Below, one piece after another: positions 39,547-50,204 of a stretch of 64,000 bases of DNA; position 1 is the stretch's first letter; each line of letters starts with the position of its first letter. Under the pieces are notes generated by a model. That model ran no database searches and was not told where the DNA came from. It was given only the letters and a program-made list of their open reading frames with translations. Source of the stretch: Saccharomycopsis malanga (Eukaryota; Ascomycota; Saccharomycetes; Ascoideales; Saccharomycopsidaceae); the NCBI GenBank assembly GCA_004014935.1, contig CP025325.1, forward strand, positions 2,480,001 to 2,544,000. The letters are read 5' to 3'. The translations under genes were made by a program, and so were the position numbers.

Positions 39547-40989
39547 ATGGATACTCAGAACAGTAATGATGGCAGCGATGCAGCTGCCAACGCTGTTGCT
39601 GCTGTTGCCACTGCTATGTCTATTGATCCTGATGTGATTGGACAGATTAAGGATAGCAATGGCAATATCCCACCTAATCTCGAGGAGGTTCTACATCATC
39701 ATCATCAGCATCAACAACAAGATGCAAATGAGCAGAAAATTGCTAAAGAGTTGCAAGATGTTAAAGATGGAAAACATCATCATGATATTGAGCTATTGAA
39801 GGGAGCTGAAGATGTAACATCAAAAAATCACCCACGTATCATTCCCAGAACCAAGCTTGAACATAATAATTTCTTGGAGCCTGATTTGCATATGAATATT
39901 GGAATTGCCCCTGGTTATGGCTCAACCAATCTGCCGTCTAACAATGTATCCAATGGCACCGGAGCCCCTCAAGATGCTCATGTTGGCCAGAATATGAATA
40001 ACCAGCCAGAGTTTTCGGGGGCCACTGTTGCTAGCGAGTGTACTCGTTGCAAGAAACCATTTGCTTCAACTGTCTCTGGTAAGGTTTACAAGTTGTGTCC
40101 ACATTGCCGTGACTTGCAAAGAGAACGGTCACGTAGATGGCAGACTAAAACCAAGAAGAAAGAAGGTGCTTGTCGTCGTTGTGGTCAGCCTATTAGTGCG
40201 GAAAACTCCCAATATGTTCTTTGCCCATCATGTCGTATGGCCCTTCGTACCAGGAAAGCTAACCGTGCTGCACAAGGTAAATGTGTGCATTGTTCAGGCC
40301 CCAACGACTCTATCAACAACGAGTTCAAGGTTTGTCAACGGTGCCGTCATAATGACAAGTTGCGGAGAAGTAAATTAGAAGCACAAGGAGCTTGTAATCG
40401 GTGTGCCAAACCATTACTTCCCGAGGATAATAGCTATAAGGTGTGTTCGCGTTGCCGTGTTCGCAAGAAGAGACTTGCTACTGGTTCGCAAGACATCGAT
40501 GACCACTCTGTTAAGAATCTTGAAGCTGCTCAAGCTGCTCAAGTTGCTGCAACTGCTGCTGCCGCTGCTGCTGCTGCTAATTTCAGTTTCTCACAGTTCA
40601 GCCAGTTGCCCCAATTATCGCACTTTCCTCCTGAGGTACAGCAGCATTTGCAGTTCCAGTTCCAGCAACGTCAACAACAACAGCAACAACAAGCTGGTCA
40701 ACACCAACAGCATGATGCCAAACAAGATGATTCTCACCAACAAGCTCAGCAAGGTCAACAGCAACAAGGAACCGGTAATGATAACGAGCAACACTACTTG
40801 TCTACTGAAAATTTTGTTCAACAATTGCAATCTGCTGCTGCAAGTAGTTTTGTTGCCAATGCCGCTTTGGGATCCAGAATAAAAGATGATGGTTCCAAAG
40901 CCGACGGCAATAATGAAAAGAGCAGTAATGACGAACAAAACAATTTGTTCTTAAATCCCGAGGCAGAAGATATTAAACTCAAGAAATAA
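39547..40989 (+). CDS. Regulator with four tandem C4 zinc repeats (Wor3-like)
   Basis: A 480-residue protein with four tandem repeats of CxxC-(about 14-15)-CxxC at residues 165-303: CTRC...CPHC, CRRC...CPSC, CVHC...CQRC and CNRC...CSRC. Each is followed by a basic stretch (RERSRRWQTKTKKK, ALRTRKANRAAQ, DKLRRSKLEAQ, RVRKKR). The N-terminus has an Ala-rich segment and a His/Gln tract. The C-terminus has a poly-Ala run and long Gln tracts, typical of fungal transcription regulators. The repeats resemble the Cys-rich DNA-binding region of Candida albicans Wor3, a white-opaque regulator, as far as I recall that family; orthology is unproven. The start ATG is at 39547; the upstream frame lacks ATG. 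Confidence 0.65.
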   Translation: MDTQNSNDGSDAAANAVAAVATAMSIDPDVIGQIKDSNGNIPPNLEEVLHHHHQHQQQDANEQKIAKELQDVKDGKHHHDIELLKGAEDVTSKNHPRIIPRTKLEHNNFLEPDLHMNIGIAPGYGSTNLPSNNVSNGTGAPQDAHVGQNMNNQPEFSGATVASECTRCKKPFASTVSGKVYKLCPHCRDLQRERSRRWQTKTKKKEGACRRCGQPISAENSQYVLCPSCRMALRTRKANRAAQGKCVHCSGPNDSINNEFKVCQRCRHNDKLRRSKLEAQGACNRCAKPLLPEDNSYKVCSRCRVRKKRLATGSQDIDDHSVKNLEAAQAAQVAATAAAAAAAANFSFSQFSQLPQLSHFPPEVQQHLQFQFQQRQQQQQQQAGQHQQHDAKQDDSHQQAQQGQQQQGTGNDNEQHYLSTENFVQQLQSAAASSFVANAALGSRIKDDGSKADGNNEKSSNDEQNNLFLNPEAEDIKLKK

Positions 40990-41478
40990 TTGTGTTTGAC
41001 AAATTGTGTTGTGTTTTTTTTTTTTACATACTATATACTATTTTTTGTTTATTATTTTTAACATTTTTATTGTATAGTATGCGATATCGAATCGCGTTTG
41101 ATGTTTTTTATAATACAAAGCTGTTGTAGTACTTAAGCGTGTTTCACAAACTGTTATCATTTTCCCTGTGAAATGTGAGTAATGAGCAAACTTTGTAGAA
41201 GTATGTTTGTTTTGTTAGTAAAGTGGTCAAAACCAGAAACAGCTATACATTTCAGTCACCTCAGGCCAGTCAGTAGTAGTAGAAAAATTCTGAAAAAAGC
41301 AGTAATTGAACTAATACGAAAAGAGGAAAAAACTAAAAGTAAACTTAGACAAGTAAGAAAAAATCACCACTCAGTTTTGTAGCAGGTCACTATTACAATC
41401 CATGCGTTGGAAAGTACATGAATAGAAAGATACATTAATAAAATGTCAAAACAATTGACGAATAAAAACTATATGATA
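40990..41478. other. Convergent 3' intergenic region
   Basis: The gap of 489 bp begins with T-rich terminator-like sequence after the zinc-repeat gene. A 66-codon open frame (41182-41382) is Lys/Arg-rich and looks accidental. Nothing else is seen. Confidence 0.45.
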
Positions 41479-44400
41479 CTATGATTGAACCTTGGCATAA
41501 TTTGGGGGATTAAGCTTCCGGTACAATGCCTTGATGGCCCAGATTGGAATAACTGAGACTGTGACAATGACCAAGCATTGCCAGACAAATGATAAGGACT
41601 TGACATATGTAAGATCGAAATATTCGGGCAAAAATGGAATGGAGACAACATAAATTAAAAAGGTGATGATTTCTGTTAAAAACATTGTTTTGTTCCAAGT
41701 GTTGATTTCCACAGCAACCATGATAAGTTCATTGATTACCAATGAAGTGAAACTTATGGCTACCATTTTGAGGAAATCTGCTTGTTTTACACTAGTGAAA
41801 AACTGGGAGAATGCCTGAATGATTGAGCCCTGGTAGCAAGAGACCAAGCACCAGATCAAGAATGAAACCCATGACAAAGAACGGCCCTCAGTAAGTTCTT
41901 TATATAATTCAGGATACAAGTAAGCTAAACTTTCGTTGACGTCGTGGTCTAACACTAAGGAAAATACTGGCGCCATAGTATATAGCGTGGCATACCCAAC
42001 CATCAACCAACCTTGATATAAAGCAAGCGGCTCAAAGCTAGATGAACTAGAGTAAACCACTTGACAGATGGAAATAATTAACCCTCTATGGATGACAAAC
42101 TGAGCGAGTTTAGCTGATCTTTTGTACGAGTTTCTACCATGCCAAAGCAAAAGCTTGGTCAAATGACAAAATTGTGTGATAGAGAAGTCAGCAGCTAAAG
42201 AAGCTTGCTTCCCTTCTTTACCAACGATACCGACCCCCACGTCGGCACTTTGGATCATATTGACATCGTTACCACCATCACCAATACAACAAACACGTTT
42301 TTTTGTTAATTCTCTGATCAACAACGCGACATCAGCCTTCTGTTGAGGTGTGCAACGGCAAGCTATGACAGCTGGCAAATGGATCACGCTATCAAAAAAC
42401 TCCTTCTTAAAATGGCGCAAATATACACCTAACGACTCACCATCTATAAGCAAACAGGAATTTCTATTGGTTTTCAAATATTCAATGGCATTCAATGCTT
42501 GATTATTATTTACGGATGTTCCGCTTAGTTTAGTTATAGTATGAACATATTGGCCTCGACTAATAAGTTTAGCACTGATAGCAACACATTTAGCAGTCTC
42601 CACCTTGTCTCCTGTGAGCATCCATATTTTGATTCCTGCATTGCGAAGCAACTCGATTGATGACTTCACATTCTTCTGTAACTTATCCTCAACACCAGTA
42701 AGACCTAAAAGTTCTAGATCATATTCTAAGTATTGTGAGACTACTTTTTGCATAAGCTGCTCACGGTTTGTCATGAGTAACGAAGCTTCATGATATTTGG
42801 ATTTGAAAGTTTCGTAAACATGTTCAGAAATTTTTTTACGGGCAATCACCAATGTTCTTAAGCCTTCTCTTGCCATATTGGACACTTCTTCGTCAAGCCA
42901 AATGCTGTGAGAAACAATGTTTTTCATAACAGTATCAGCCCCCTTTTCTAAAAACCAATACTCGTTCTTTTGTTTGTCTAAAACAATAATTCCCATTCTT
43001 TTGGTGTCTGAATTAAATGGAAACACTTGAAGAATTGAATAGTGAAGAGCCATGTGGTTCAGTTCCTGCATTAATGTCACAGAGGTTCGATCTCTTTTGA
43101 ATAAAGACAAGCCTACTGATTCTGTGTATTTGACAATAGCAATCTCATCGGGAGATGCTGCTTGGTATGCGAGTTCTCCGTCTTCAATAGTAGGGGTGAC
43201 ATTATGGCATAGAGCCAAAGTGCTGATAAGATCATAAACACGTTGGCCCATATCACGTCTTGATTTCGTTTCTGCCTTTAGTTTTGAGTTGTCGGCAGAA
43301 AACCCATTTTTCTTCACATAATCGCTTACCATATCCATAGAATCGCCAGCATACGATACCGTCCCCAAATGTAACTTTTTCAATTCCATATCGTTCTGGG
43401 TAAGAGTGCCAGTCTTGTCTGACAAAAGATATTCAATGCGGCCCAAGTCCTCAGGAATTGTACTAGTTCGAACCACAGTATCATCGATGGTTTTATCATG
43501 CTCAATCTGATAAGCGTAAACAGATTTGCCTAAATCCAAATTGACTCTCAAGCTAACGGGAATGATGGTAGAAAACAAGATGAGATATTTCATAACATCC
43601 ACATACCATTTCTTATCGAACCCATGTAAAGTCACCAACCCGAACGACAACAAAAACACCGAAGCACAAAGGATCTTGGACAAACTGTTGATTTCAAGTT
43701 CAAGCAAGCCAGTTTTGACGCCTGGCCGCGAGGTGTTCATAGCTTGTCTGGTGTCACTACCAGTGTACACCACAAGTCCCACAGCAGTGCCTGAAGCGAG
43801 CACAGTGTTGGCCCAGAGCGAGTTGTCAACAGACAAAGGAACTTGCTGGTTGTTATAAGTCAAGGTACCATAGAAAGAATGAATTGACTTATCAGGAGCA
43901 TCTGCAGTAACATGAACGTTAACCAATTGGTCATTGTCCAAATTTTGACAAACAGGAACAGCAAGCCGTAGTTTCCAGTCAGTTTCACCATCTAGTTGAT
44001 CTGTTTTGATGAAAGATTCACCGGATGCTTCACTAGACTGCAACAAAATCATATCTGCAGGAATACGTTTGCCTTTATGGAGTCTGACCAAGTCACCTAC
44101 CCTTATGAGCCTGCTCGGTATTGCCTCGGACAGATGGTTAAGCACTTCGTATGTCTCATTGTTCTGCTCGGCATCTCTTCTGCGACGCTGTATATCGTCA
44201 AGAGCCTCCTTGCTCATGGTCACACACAAGACAAAGGCAAGTGGAACGATATATGAGGAGAGATAGCCGATTCTTAAGGCAGGAATCGCCTGGGAAAGCG
44301 CCACTAGAAGAAAATACAAGTTGAAAAAGAACTTGAACTGTTCATACAAGATTATCGGAAGAAAACTGAACGCATTGTACTTGGCATTTGAAATAGAGTT

Positions 44401-44928
44401 TGTGGGGAACGTCGTGTTAGACATGTTTGGATATACATCTCGAGACCTGGATAACGGCTCTGTTGTTGGAAGAGATATAGAGCTGTTTTCGGGCCCAAGA
44501 GCCTTGAAATTGATAGAAGACCTGCCTTGTGAAAGCACTTTATGTTTTATTCTAGTCCATAATGACCCCAGACCGCTATAGCTTTGGGAATACATTGGTG
44601 ATTGGTCGTAGTCTTCGGAAAACACGCCTGTTCTATTTATAAGAGGAGTATGGATATTGCTATTGTTCTGTGATGCATTGTTTCCATTAAAAGCAATCAA
44701 ATCTTCGTCTTCGTCGTCACTGCGGCCCGATGACCTGGATGATCTCAGCCTGGTGTTGTGCATGGTATGGAGCGGAATATACGAGTTCAGAGAGTTGATA
44801 CTGCGCGTATCTATGGCGCCAGTATCTTCAAACGGATTGAAGTCAGGCTCAATGCCGGCGATCGAGGAATCGATGGTCAAGTAAGCAGAGTTATTGATGC
44901 TAGTATTGTTGGCATTAAAAGACGACAT
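41479..44928 (-). CDS. NEO1: P4-type ATPase (phospholipid flippase) Neo1
   Basis: A 1149-residue P4-ATPase, a flippase of the Golgi/endosome membrane that moves phosphatidylethanolamine or serine to the cytosolic leaflet. The phosphorylation motif is DKTGTLTQND with Asp at about 504. Other motifs include the actuator-domain DQLDGETDWKLR, PFNSDTKRMGI and KGADTVM of the nucleotide-binding domain, and GDGGNDVNMIQSADVGVGI of the P domain. About ten membrane segments flank these. Saccharomyces Neo1 is 1151 residues, and the PEDLGRIEYLLSDKTG context is typical of the Neo1/ATP9A branch, which works without a Cdc50 subunit. The start is the ATG at 44928, with four more in-frame codons upstream from TTG. 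It is divergent from ATG22. Confidence 0.95.
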   Translation of the reverse strand: MSSFNANNTSINNSAYLTIDSSIAGIEPDFNPFEDTGAIDTRSINSLNSYIPLHTMHNTRLRSSRSSGRSDDEDEDLIAFNGNNASQNNSNIHTPLINRTGVFSEDYDQSPMYSQSYSGLGSLWTRIKHKVLSQGRSSINFKALGPENSSISLPTTEPLSRSRDVYPNMSNTTFPTNSISNAKYNAFSFLPIILYEQFKFFFNLYFLLVALSQAIPALRIGYLSSYIVPLAFVLCVTMSKEALDDIQRRRRDAEQNNETYEVLNHLSEAIPSRLIRVGDLVRLHKGKRIPADMILLQSSEASGESFIKTDQLDGETDWKLRLAVPVCQNLDNDQLVNVHVTADAPDKSIHSFYGTLTYNNQQVPLSVDNSLWANTVLASGTAVGLVVYTGSDTRQAMNTSRPGVKTGLLELEINSLSKILCASVFLLSFGLVTLHGFDKKWYVDVMKYLILFSTIIPVSLRVNLDLGKSVYAYQIEHDKTIDDTVVRTSTIPEDLGRIEYLLSDKTGTLTQNDMELKKLHLGTVSYAGDSMDMVSDYVKKNGFSADNSKLKAETKSRRDMGQRVYDLISTLALCHNVTPTIEDGELAYQAASPDEIAIVKYTESVGLSLFKRDRTSVTLMQELNHMALHYSILQVFPFNSDTKRMGIIVLDKQKNEYWFLEKGADTVMKNIVSHSIWLDEEVSNMAREGLRTLVIARKKISEHVYETFKSKYHEASLLMTNREQLMQKVVSQYLEYDLELLGLTGVEDKLQKNVKSSIELLRNAGIKIWMLTGDKVETAKCVAISAKLISRGQYVHTITKLSGTSVNNNQALNAIEYLKTNRNSCLLIDGESLGVYLRHFKKEFFDSVIHLPAVIACRCTPQQKADVALLIRELTKKRVCCIGDGGNDVNMIQSADVGVGIVGKEGKQASLAADFSITQFCHLTKLLLWHGRNSYKRSAKLAQFVIHRGLIISICQVVYSSSSSFEPLALYQGWLMVGYATLYTMAPVFSLVLDHDVNESLAYLYPELYKELTEGRSLSWVSFLIWCLVSCYQGSIIQAFSQFFTSVKQADFLKMVAISFTSLVINELIMVAVEINTWNKTMFLTEIITFLIYVVSIPFLPEYFDLTYVKSLSFVWQCLVIVTVSVIPIWAIKALYRKLNPPNYAKVQS

Positions 44929-45817
44929 CAAGAGCGGCAAAATGGGTTGTCCATCAAGAGAATGAGGAATTTATCGGCGCAAATGCTCTTGCAGGGACAC
45001 ACAATGCTGCCCTAATGACTGAATCGTAATACGGAGAAGCCCACTGCTGTTTATAGTGGGATACAATGCTCAATATTAGGTGCCTGATTGTAGGCCTTGA
45101 TGAAAGTTGTTAGCTTGGCACTTGATTCCGGTACTCTCTCATCATTGGGGATTACCCGGATATGCTAGCAGACGTGTGAATGTGAACAATGCATGATGTG
45201 AGATCTGTAGTAGAAACCAGAATGGCTATTGGAACATTATGGCATCATAGTAATAGACATTGAGGTTTGGTGTCGTAGTGTTATAGTGGATATAGCAGCC
45301 TTTGTGATGAATTTCATGTAAGTGGTGTAGTAGTGAATAGTGATGAAAGTAGGTGCTGGGAGTGATGTTTAGGTTGAATAAGAATACAGCACTATCTTTA
45401 TAAAATAAGACAAAATCTGCATAAAAGCAGTAGTAATTTTTATATGTTGTAGCAAAACTGGGATGTTTGAGCAGTCACATAAAAAACACTTTGTTTTATA
45501 ATTCTAATACCCTAGCCCATCATATATTTAGCTGTATGCCTTGCTACTATCTATGAGACTTGCACTGAAAGGCAACAGAAAACTAAACATTTTACCTCAT
45601 AGACGTCTTTAATGCCGTCAGTTATTTATAATACCAACAATATTGCTTAATCAAGGCTCAACATCAGCCCTGCATGGCGCTGTGATACTACATCATCTGT
45701 ACTACATAATAGCTACATCAGTATACATCAGTATACATCAGAAATCACACACTTTGAAAAGTTTGAGTAATTTGAACGAACTCAAATTTATATTACAACA
45801 TTAATATAAACGTATAC

Positions 45818-45848
<31 letters not shown>

Positions 45849-46016
45849 CTTGCAATATGTAACATGAAACAATAGCGGTATTGATAATAATTGGTTACCC
45901 TCCTCTCACGTTAGATAGTAATATGTCAATCTGCTACATAATATAAGGAACAGCTAATAATCTAACATTACAATGTATAGAACATTTTCCAATACTGCCC
46001 ACTACACCATAATACC
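44929..46016. promoter_or_regulatory. Divergent promoter, NEO1 / ATG22
   Basis: This 1.1 kb gap contains an 11-unit CTT microsatellite (45819-45851) and a short direct repeat of ACATCAGTAT (about 45715-45741). The rest is AT-rich, with GATGATG/TGATAG-type sequence but no confident factor sites. No gene is seen. Confidence 0.4.
45819..45851. repeat. (CTT)11 microsatellite
   Basis: Perfect trinucleotide repeat of 33 nt in the ATG22 upstream region, about 165 bp before its start. It is likely to vary in length between strains. Confidence 0.9.
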
Positions 46017-47810
46017 ATGGCCTCTCGTGATTATGAAGCGTCACTAGGATCCTCGCAGGATCCACTTTTATCGCAAAGCGACAGCGAACGTCACAGTGAG
46101 CTTCCCCAAAATGAGACTTCCAATCAGAGACGCCAGAGCATATCGGATTATTATGAAGGCAAGACTACTCAAATAGAAATATTCGGCTGGTGTTTATATA
46201 GTTGGGCAATAGAGCCATTTATAGTCAGTGCTGTTTCTACCTATGTGCCACTTATACTAGAGCAGTTTGCTCGTGATAACGGTGTTCTCTCAAATGATCA
46301 TTCCAAATCTTGCAAGACCACGCCTATAGAGCCTGTTCCTCCAGGTCCTCCGGGAAACAACACTAGTGTTGCAACAGAAGTATCAAAAGCTGCTTTACTT
46401 CTCTTGAAACGTGGCGTGGATGCTACGGGCGATGCTTCTATCAATAGTAAAAACGGCTGTGTTGTCAGTGTACTTGGAAAATATCTTGATCCGTCATCCT
46501 TTACTTTATATGTCTTTTCGCTTTCTGTTTTCTTGCAGACGCTTATTGTTATTTCTGTCACTGGCTTTGCCGATAAAGGAAATTATAAGAAAACTATTTT
46601 GCTTGCCTTTGGTTTCACCGGTAGTATCATTACCACGGGCTTCTATTTTCTCGATACTGAAAACTATTACAAGGCAGCACTCTTTTGCATCTTGGCTAAT
46701 ATTTGCTTCGGTGTTGTCAATGTATGTGGTAACTCTTTCCTTCCTATTTTGGTGGAAAACTATGATATCCCTAATAAGAATATGTTATCTAACGAGGAGC
46801 TTATGAAGGAGAAAGGTGTTATCAGTTCTAAAATTTCGGGGCTTTGTTCTGGCCTCGGCTACTTGGCTGCGTTAATTGTTCAGCTTCTAACTATGGTGAT
46901 TGTCATCAAAACCGGATCAACTATTGCTTCTATACAATATGCTATTTTATTCGTAGGTATCTGGTGGTTCATCTTTCAATTTCCTGTTATTTGGATGCTC
47001 AAGTCTCGCAAGATCAACAACCCCATCTCCCTTAGTGCAAACTATCATAAAAGTAGCTGGAAATCTCTGAATATTGCGGTTCGCAAAACTTATTTTTTCA
47101 AAGAATATGTAAAGATTGGCTGGAAGAATTTGTTTTTGGCCTTTCAACAAATTAGACTTTTGAAAGATGTTTGTATTTTTCTTGCTGGCTGGTTTGTCAT
47201 CTCTGATTCTGTCACCACTATAAATTCTGCAGCAATTTTGTTTAGCAAAACAGAATTGCACATGCAGACTTACGAGTTAGCAATCATCGGTGTTCTTACA
47301 ATCTTCTTTGCCATTGGTGGTACCATCATAATTCCAAATTATTTCAACAAACGTTTGGGATACTCTCTTAAAAAGACCTTGCTTATTATTATTGTTTGGT
47401 CCTCCTTTATTCCATTTTATGGTATTCTAGGCTTTTTCATTGAAAGCTTTGGGCTTAAACATCGCTCGGAAATGTACTTTTTAGCTGCATGGTACGGTTT
47501 GTCTTTAGGAGGATTATCCACCATTGCTAGATCGCTTTTTGGATTACTTATTCCCAAGGGCAAGGAATCGTTGTTTTTTGCGTTGTTTGCCGTCACTGAC
47601 AAAGGAAGCTCCATATTAGGGCCTTTTGTTGTCGGCTTGATCACTGATAAGACCCACAACATCAGATATTGTTTCTGGTTCTTGTGGGCCTTGTTGGTCG
47701 CAAGCTTGCCTATCTTTAACATGTTGGATACCATCCGTGGTCAGGACGAAGCAGCAAGATTCGATGAATTGGTCGAACAGGCAGAGAATGAGGCTTCGCA
47801 GGGGACTTAA
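46017..47810 (+). CDS. ATG22: Vacuolar amino-acid effluxer Atg22
   Basis: A 597-residue major-facilitator protein of the Atg22 family, which exports amino acids from the vacuole after autophagic breakdown. The family-defining start of the membrane domain is EIFGWCLYSWAIEPFIVSAVSTYVPLILEQFARDNG at about residues 52-90, preceded by a Ser-rich hydrophilic N-terminus. A luminal loop of about 75 residues follows. About ten to twelve membrane segments include FGFTGSIITTGFYFL, LSKISGLCSGLGYLAALI-like and PKGKESLFFALFAVTDKGSSILGPFVVG, which is highly conserved in the family. Some Candida relatives carry two ATG22 genes, so the copy assignment is not settled. The ATG follows a TACCATGG context. Confidence 0.93.
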   Translation: MASRDYEASLGSSQDPLLSQSDSERHSELPQNETSNQRRQSISDYYEGKTTQIEIFGWCLYSWAIEPFIVSAVSTYVPLILEQFARDNGVLSNDHSKSCKTTPIEPVPPGPPGNNTSVATEVSKAALLLLKRGVDATGDASINSKNGCVVSVLGKYLDPSSFTLYVFSLSVFLQTLIVISVTGFADKGNYKKTILLAFGFTGSIITTGFYFLDTENYYKAALFCILANICFGVVNVCGNSFLPILVENYDIPNKNMLSNEELMKEKGVISSKISGLCSGLGYLAALIVQLLTMVIVIKTGSTIASIQYAILFVGIWWFIFQFPVIWMLKSRKINNPISLSANYHKSSWKSLNIAVRKTYFFKEYVKIGWKNLFLAFQQIRLLKDVCIFLAGWFVISDSVTTINSAAILFSKTELHMQTYELAIIGVLTIFFAIGGTIIIPNYFNKRLGYSLKKTLLIIIVWSSFIPFYGILGFFIESFGLKHRSEMYFLAAWYGLSLGGLSTIARSLFGLLIPKGKESLFFALFAVTDKGSSILGPFVVGLITDKTHNIRYCFWFLWALLVASLPIFNMLDTIRGQDEAARFDELVEQAENEASQGT

Positions 47811-48958
47811 GCTAATCCACTTGATGTATGTACAGGTTGCAGTGAACCTGCTAGTCAAACCATTGATTAAATACATATAGTTTTAAATTTATCCTGAATT
47901 TAAAATTTCTTGAAAATGTTTTTTAGCTGCTACTTTATAATTACATGTTTATCAAAAACTTTTGTTTTTGCAGGTTAGGTTTACTTTTTTTTTGTTTCTT
48001 CGTGTTTTTATTTTTACACTTTCAAGTATTGTTTCTTGTTTATGTTGTTTTTAAATCATTCATTTTTTGATCCTCAAACTTTTCAATTCTATGGTCATGT
48101 TTCCAGAATAGATATATTTTTTTTAGCTTCTCGTATATCAGATTTCTATTAACAGTCTCGTCCAAAAACTAGGAAAGTCAAGCTATGTTAGAAGATAATA
48201 AGTTGGTAAGTTGATTAAACAGTTTCAAATTGTTGAATCCGGTAAACGATGCCAGGGGAAAGTACAAACCTCACTTTCTAAGATTCTTAACTGATAAATG
48301 AATAGGTATGAAAATGTTTGTTGTATTTTCAAAATGTTTCAGGAAAAATACATAATTTTTAATATTACAGTGTCGTATTAATATGATAATATAACAAGTA
48401 TTCAATTCCTTGTTCTAAATTTCTTTTTTTTTTTGTTTTTAGACTCTCTTGATTATTTTGCCATATGATCTCCACTTTTATCAATTTTTTTACAAATTTT
48501 AATTCTTCTTTTACTTTAATTCATACAAGTTTTCTGTATTAATTTCACATATTTCAATTACATTCTAATTTTACAACAATTCACTTTGTCAAGCTCTTCT
48601 TTTTTTTCTCTTTTGATACAATTTGACTTATTTTCTTTCAAGTTTAATTTTTATCATTATAATGAAGATACTTGTTGATATGTTTTGACGTCTATACGTT
48701 CCTTATACTCCTCCCATGGTCCTTGGTACCAGTTTGCCTGTGTGCTCTTAGCACTAACTGTGCGTCAGGCGATAGCCAGAGTATGCCGATGCGGTCAAGC
48801 AAGTTGATCTGTCAAGAGATGATTATATAGAGAAAGTTTACAGAATTATCAAATTTTATGAGTGTATAAAACTATCTGAAGCTTCCGAAAATTGAAAGTG
48901 GCCACTTTAGAGATTATTATTCCCTACCAACTTATAGACAATATATATTGCTAACAAT
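47811..48958. other. T-rich intergenic region
   Basis: A gap of 1.15 kb between two plus-strand genes. Many T tracts occur between 47980 and 48660, like 3' flank and promoter sequence. A more GC-rich patch at about 48700-48800 may carry regulatory sites for the next gene, but none could be named. No gene is seen. Confidence 0.4.
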
Positions 48959-49759
48959 ATGCCCACTTTAGTTGCACGGATCAATACGATTCTTGAATCT
49001 CGAGAGGTGTTTCATAAAATGAATGAACTCTCCGGTCGGAACCATCAAATTGTTAATATTGATACAATATTACAGATACTCAATTCAAGCAAAAATGGGT
49101 GGATATACGGATCAAGGCTTCGGTTTGCTCATTCCTTAACATTACTTTTGCTTTTCTCCAGAATAACTTCTTTCAGCCAATTGCGGACTAAACTAGTCAA
49201 AGTAATACAAAACTCCCAGAAACATGGACTTTCCCTCACAGCATTTGCATTCCTTTACAAGGTAGGCCTCACAGTGTTGACATACCTCAAATCAAAAAAA
49301 AATCAAACGTCGAAACCACCTATACCATCTGCTTATGATTACTTTGCCAGTGGCTTCATATCAGGCTATATAGTGTACGGAAACCAAATACCGTATTTTT
49401 CCAACCCTATTTCACAACAAATGACACTATACATTTTTTCAAGAGTGCTTTTAGGGCTTTCGAGGCTTCTAGGCGAACAAATTGCATTGACTATTTATAC
49501 CAAACAACATGGCGTCTCGGCTTCCAATATAAACAGCATTAAACATAAGGTGGAGTATCGCAAGATATATAACAGACTCAGTACAGGATCTTGGAGCGCT
49601 GTAGTCGCATTCACATGGGGCATGGTGATGGTACTCTGGAAGTATAACAGTCATGTTTTGAACCACTCCATGAACAGTTCAATGGACTACATTTACGAAA
49701 CATATAGTTGGAACAACTTTAAAGAGTTTTTCACCAACAGAGGTGCCAGAAGACGCTAA
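48959..49759 (+). CDS. PXMP4/PMP24-like peroxisomal membrane protein
   Basis: A 266-residue protein resembling the PXMP4 (PMP24) family, peroxisomal membrane proteins related to the Tim17/TMEM135 group. Family features are HGLSLTAFAFLYKVGLTVL, the middle Gly-rich segment YDYFASGFISGYIVYGNQ, NPISQQMTLYIFSRVLLGLSRLLGEQIAL and a late segment SAVVAFTWGMVMVLWKYNSHVLNHSMNSSM. Animal PXMP4 is about 210 residues; the extra length is at the N-terminus (1-50). Four or so short hydrophobic segments are visible. Its molecular role is not known in any organism, though it is linked to peroxisome and lipid metabolism. With PEX1, it is the second peroxisomal candidate in the window. Confidence 0.7.
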   Translation: MPTLVARINTILESREVFHKMNELSGRNHQIVNIDTILQILNSSKNGWIYGSRLRFAHSLTLLLLFSRITSFSQLRTKLVKVIQNSQKHGLSLTAFAFLYKVGLTVLTYLKSKKNQTSKPPIPSAYDYFASGFISGYIVYGNQIPYFSNPISQQMTLYIFSRVLLGLSRLLGEQIALTIYTKQHGVSASNINSIKHKVEYRKIYNRLSTGSWSAVVAFTWGMVMVLWKYNSHVLNHSMNSSMDYIYETYSWNNFKEFFTNRGARRR

Positions 49760-50204
49760 TATATACAAATGAAAACTGTTATCATTTAATATAAACATTA
49801 TTTGGGTATACTATAATGTAGACAGCTTGTTGCATAACATGCCTATGCATTTGGCAAAAAACAAACACACTTACAATTAAAATTTATGGCACAAGCTTCT
49901 ATTTGTCTATTCAGCTCTCTGCCTCATTTTGAAAAGTATTTATCTGAATTTTGTTTATAGATACATGTGAAGCTATAAACTATAATAAGGGTACATAAGT
50001 ATCACAAACGATGTTACATTGGGCTTTTTTATCCGAAAATCATCATTTGCATATAGTATAAATGCGAAAGAAAACAATTGCTGAGAGTTATTTAAAAATG
50101 GATGAAATATTACCTTTGAAGTGTCAAGAATGTAAAAATAAAATAAAAATTATTAATCTAAGTAAATGCAGACATGGTACATAGACATATAATACTAACC
50201 GAAC
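49760..50204. other. Convergent 3' intergenic region
   Basis: AT-rich gap of 445 bp between the PXMP4-like gene and GID7. No gene, RNA or repeat was seen. Confidence 0.5.

Noticed and set aside
48193-48306. Possible small spliced gene (ATG...GTAAGT...AATAG) after ATG22
   Set aside because: No TACTAAC-type branch site and no convincing second exon follow.
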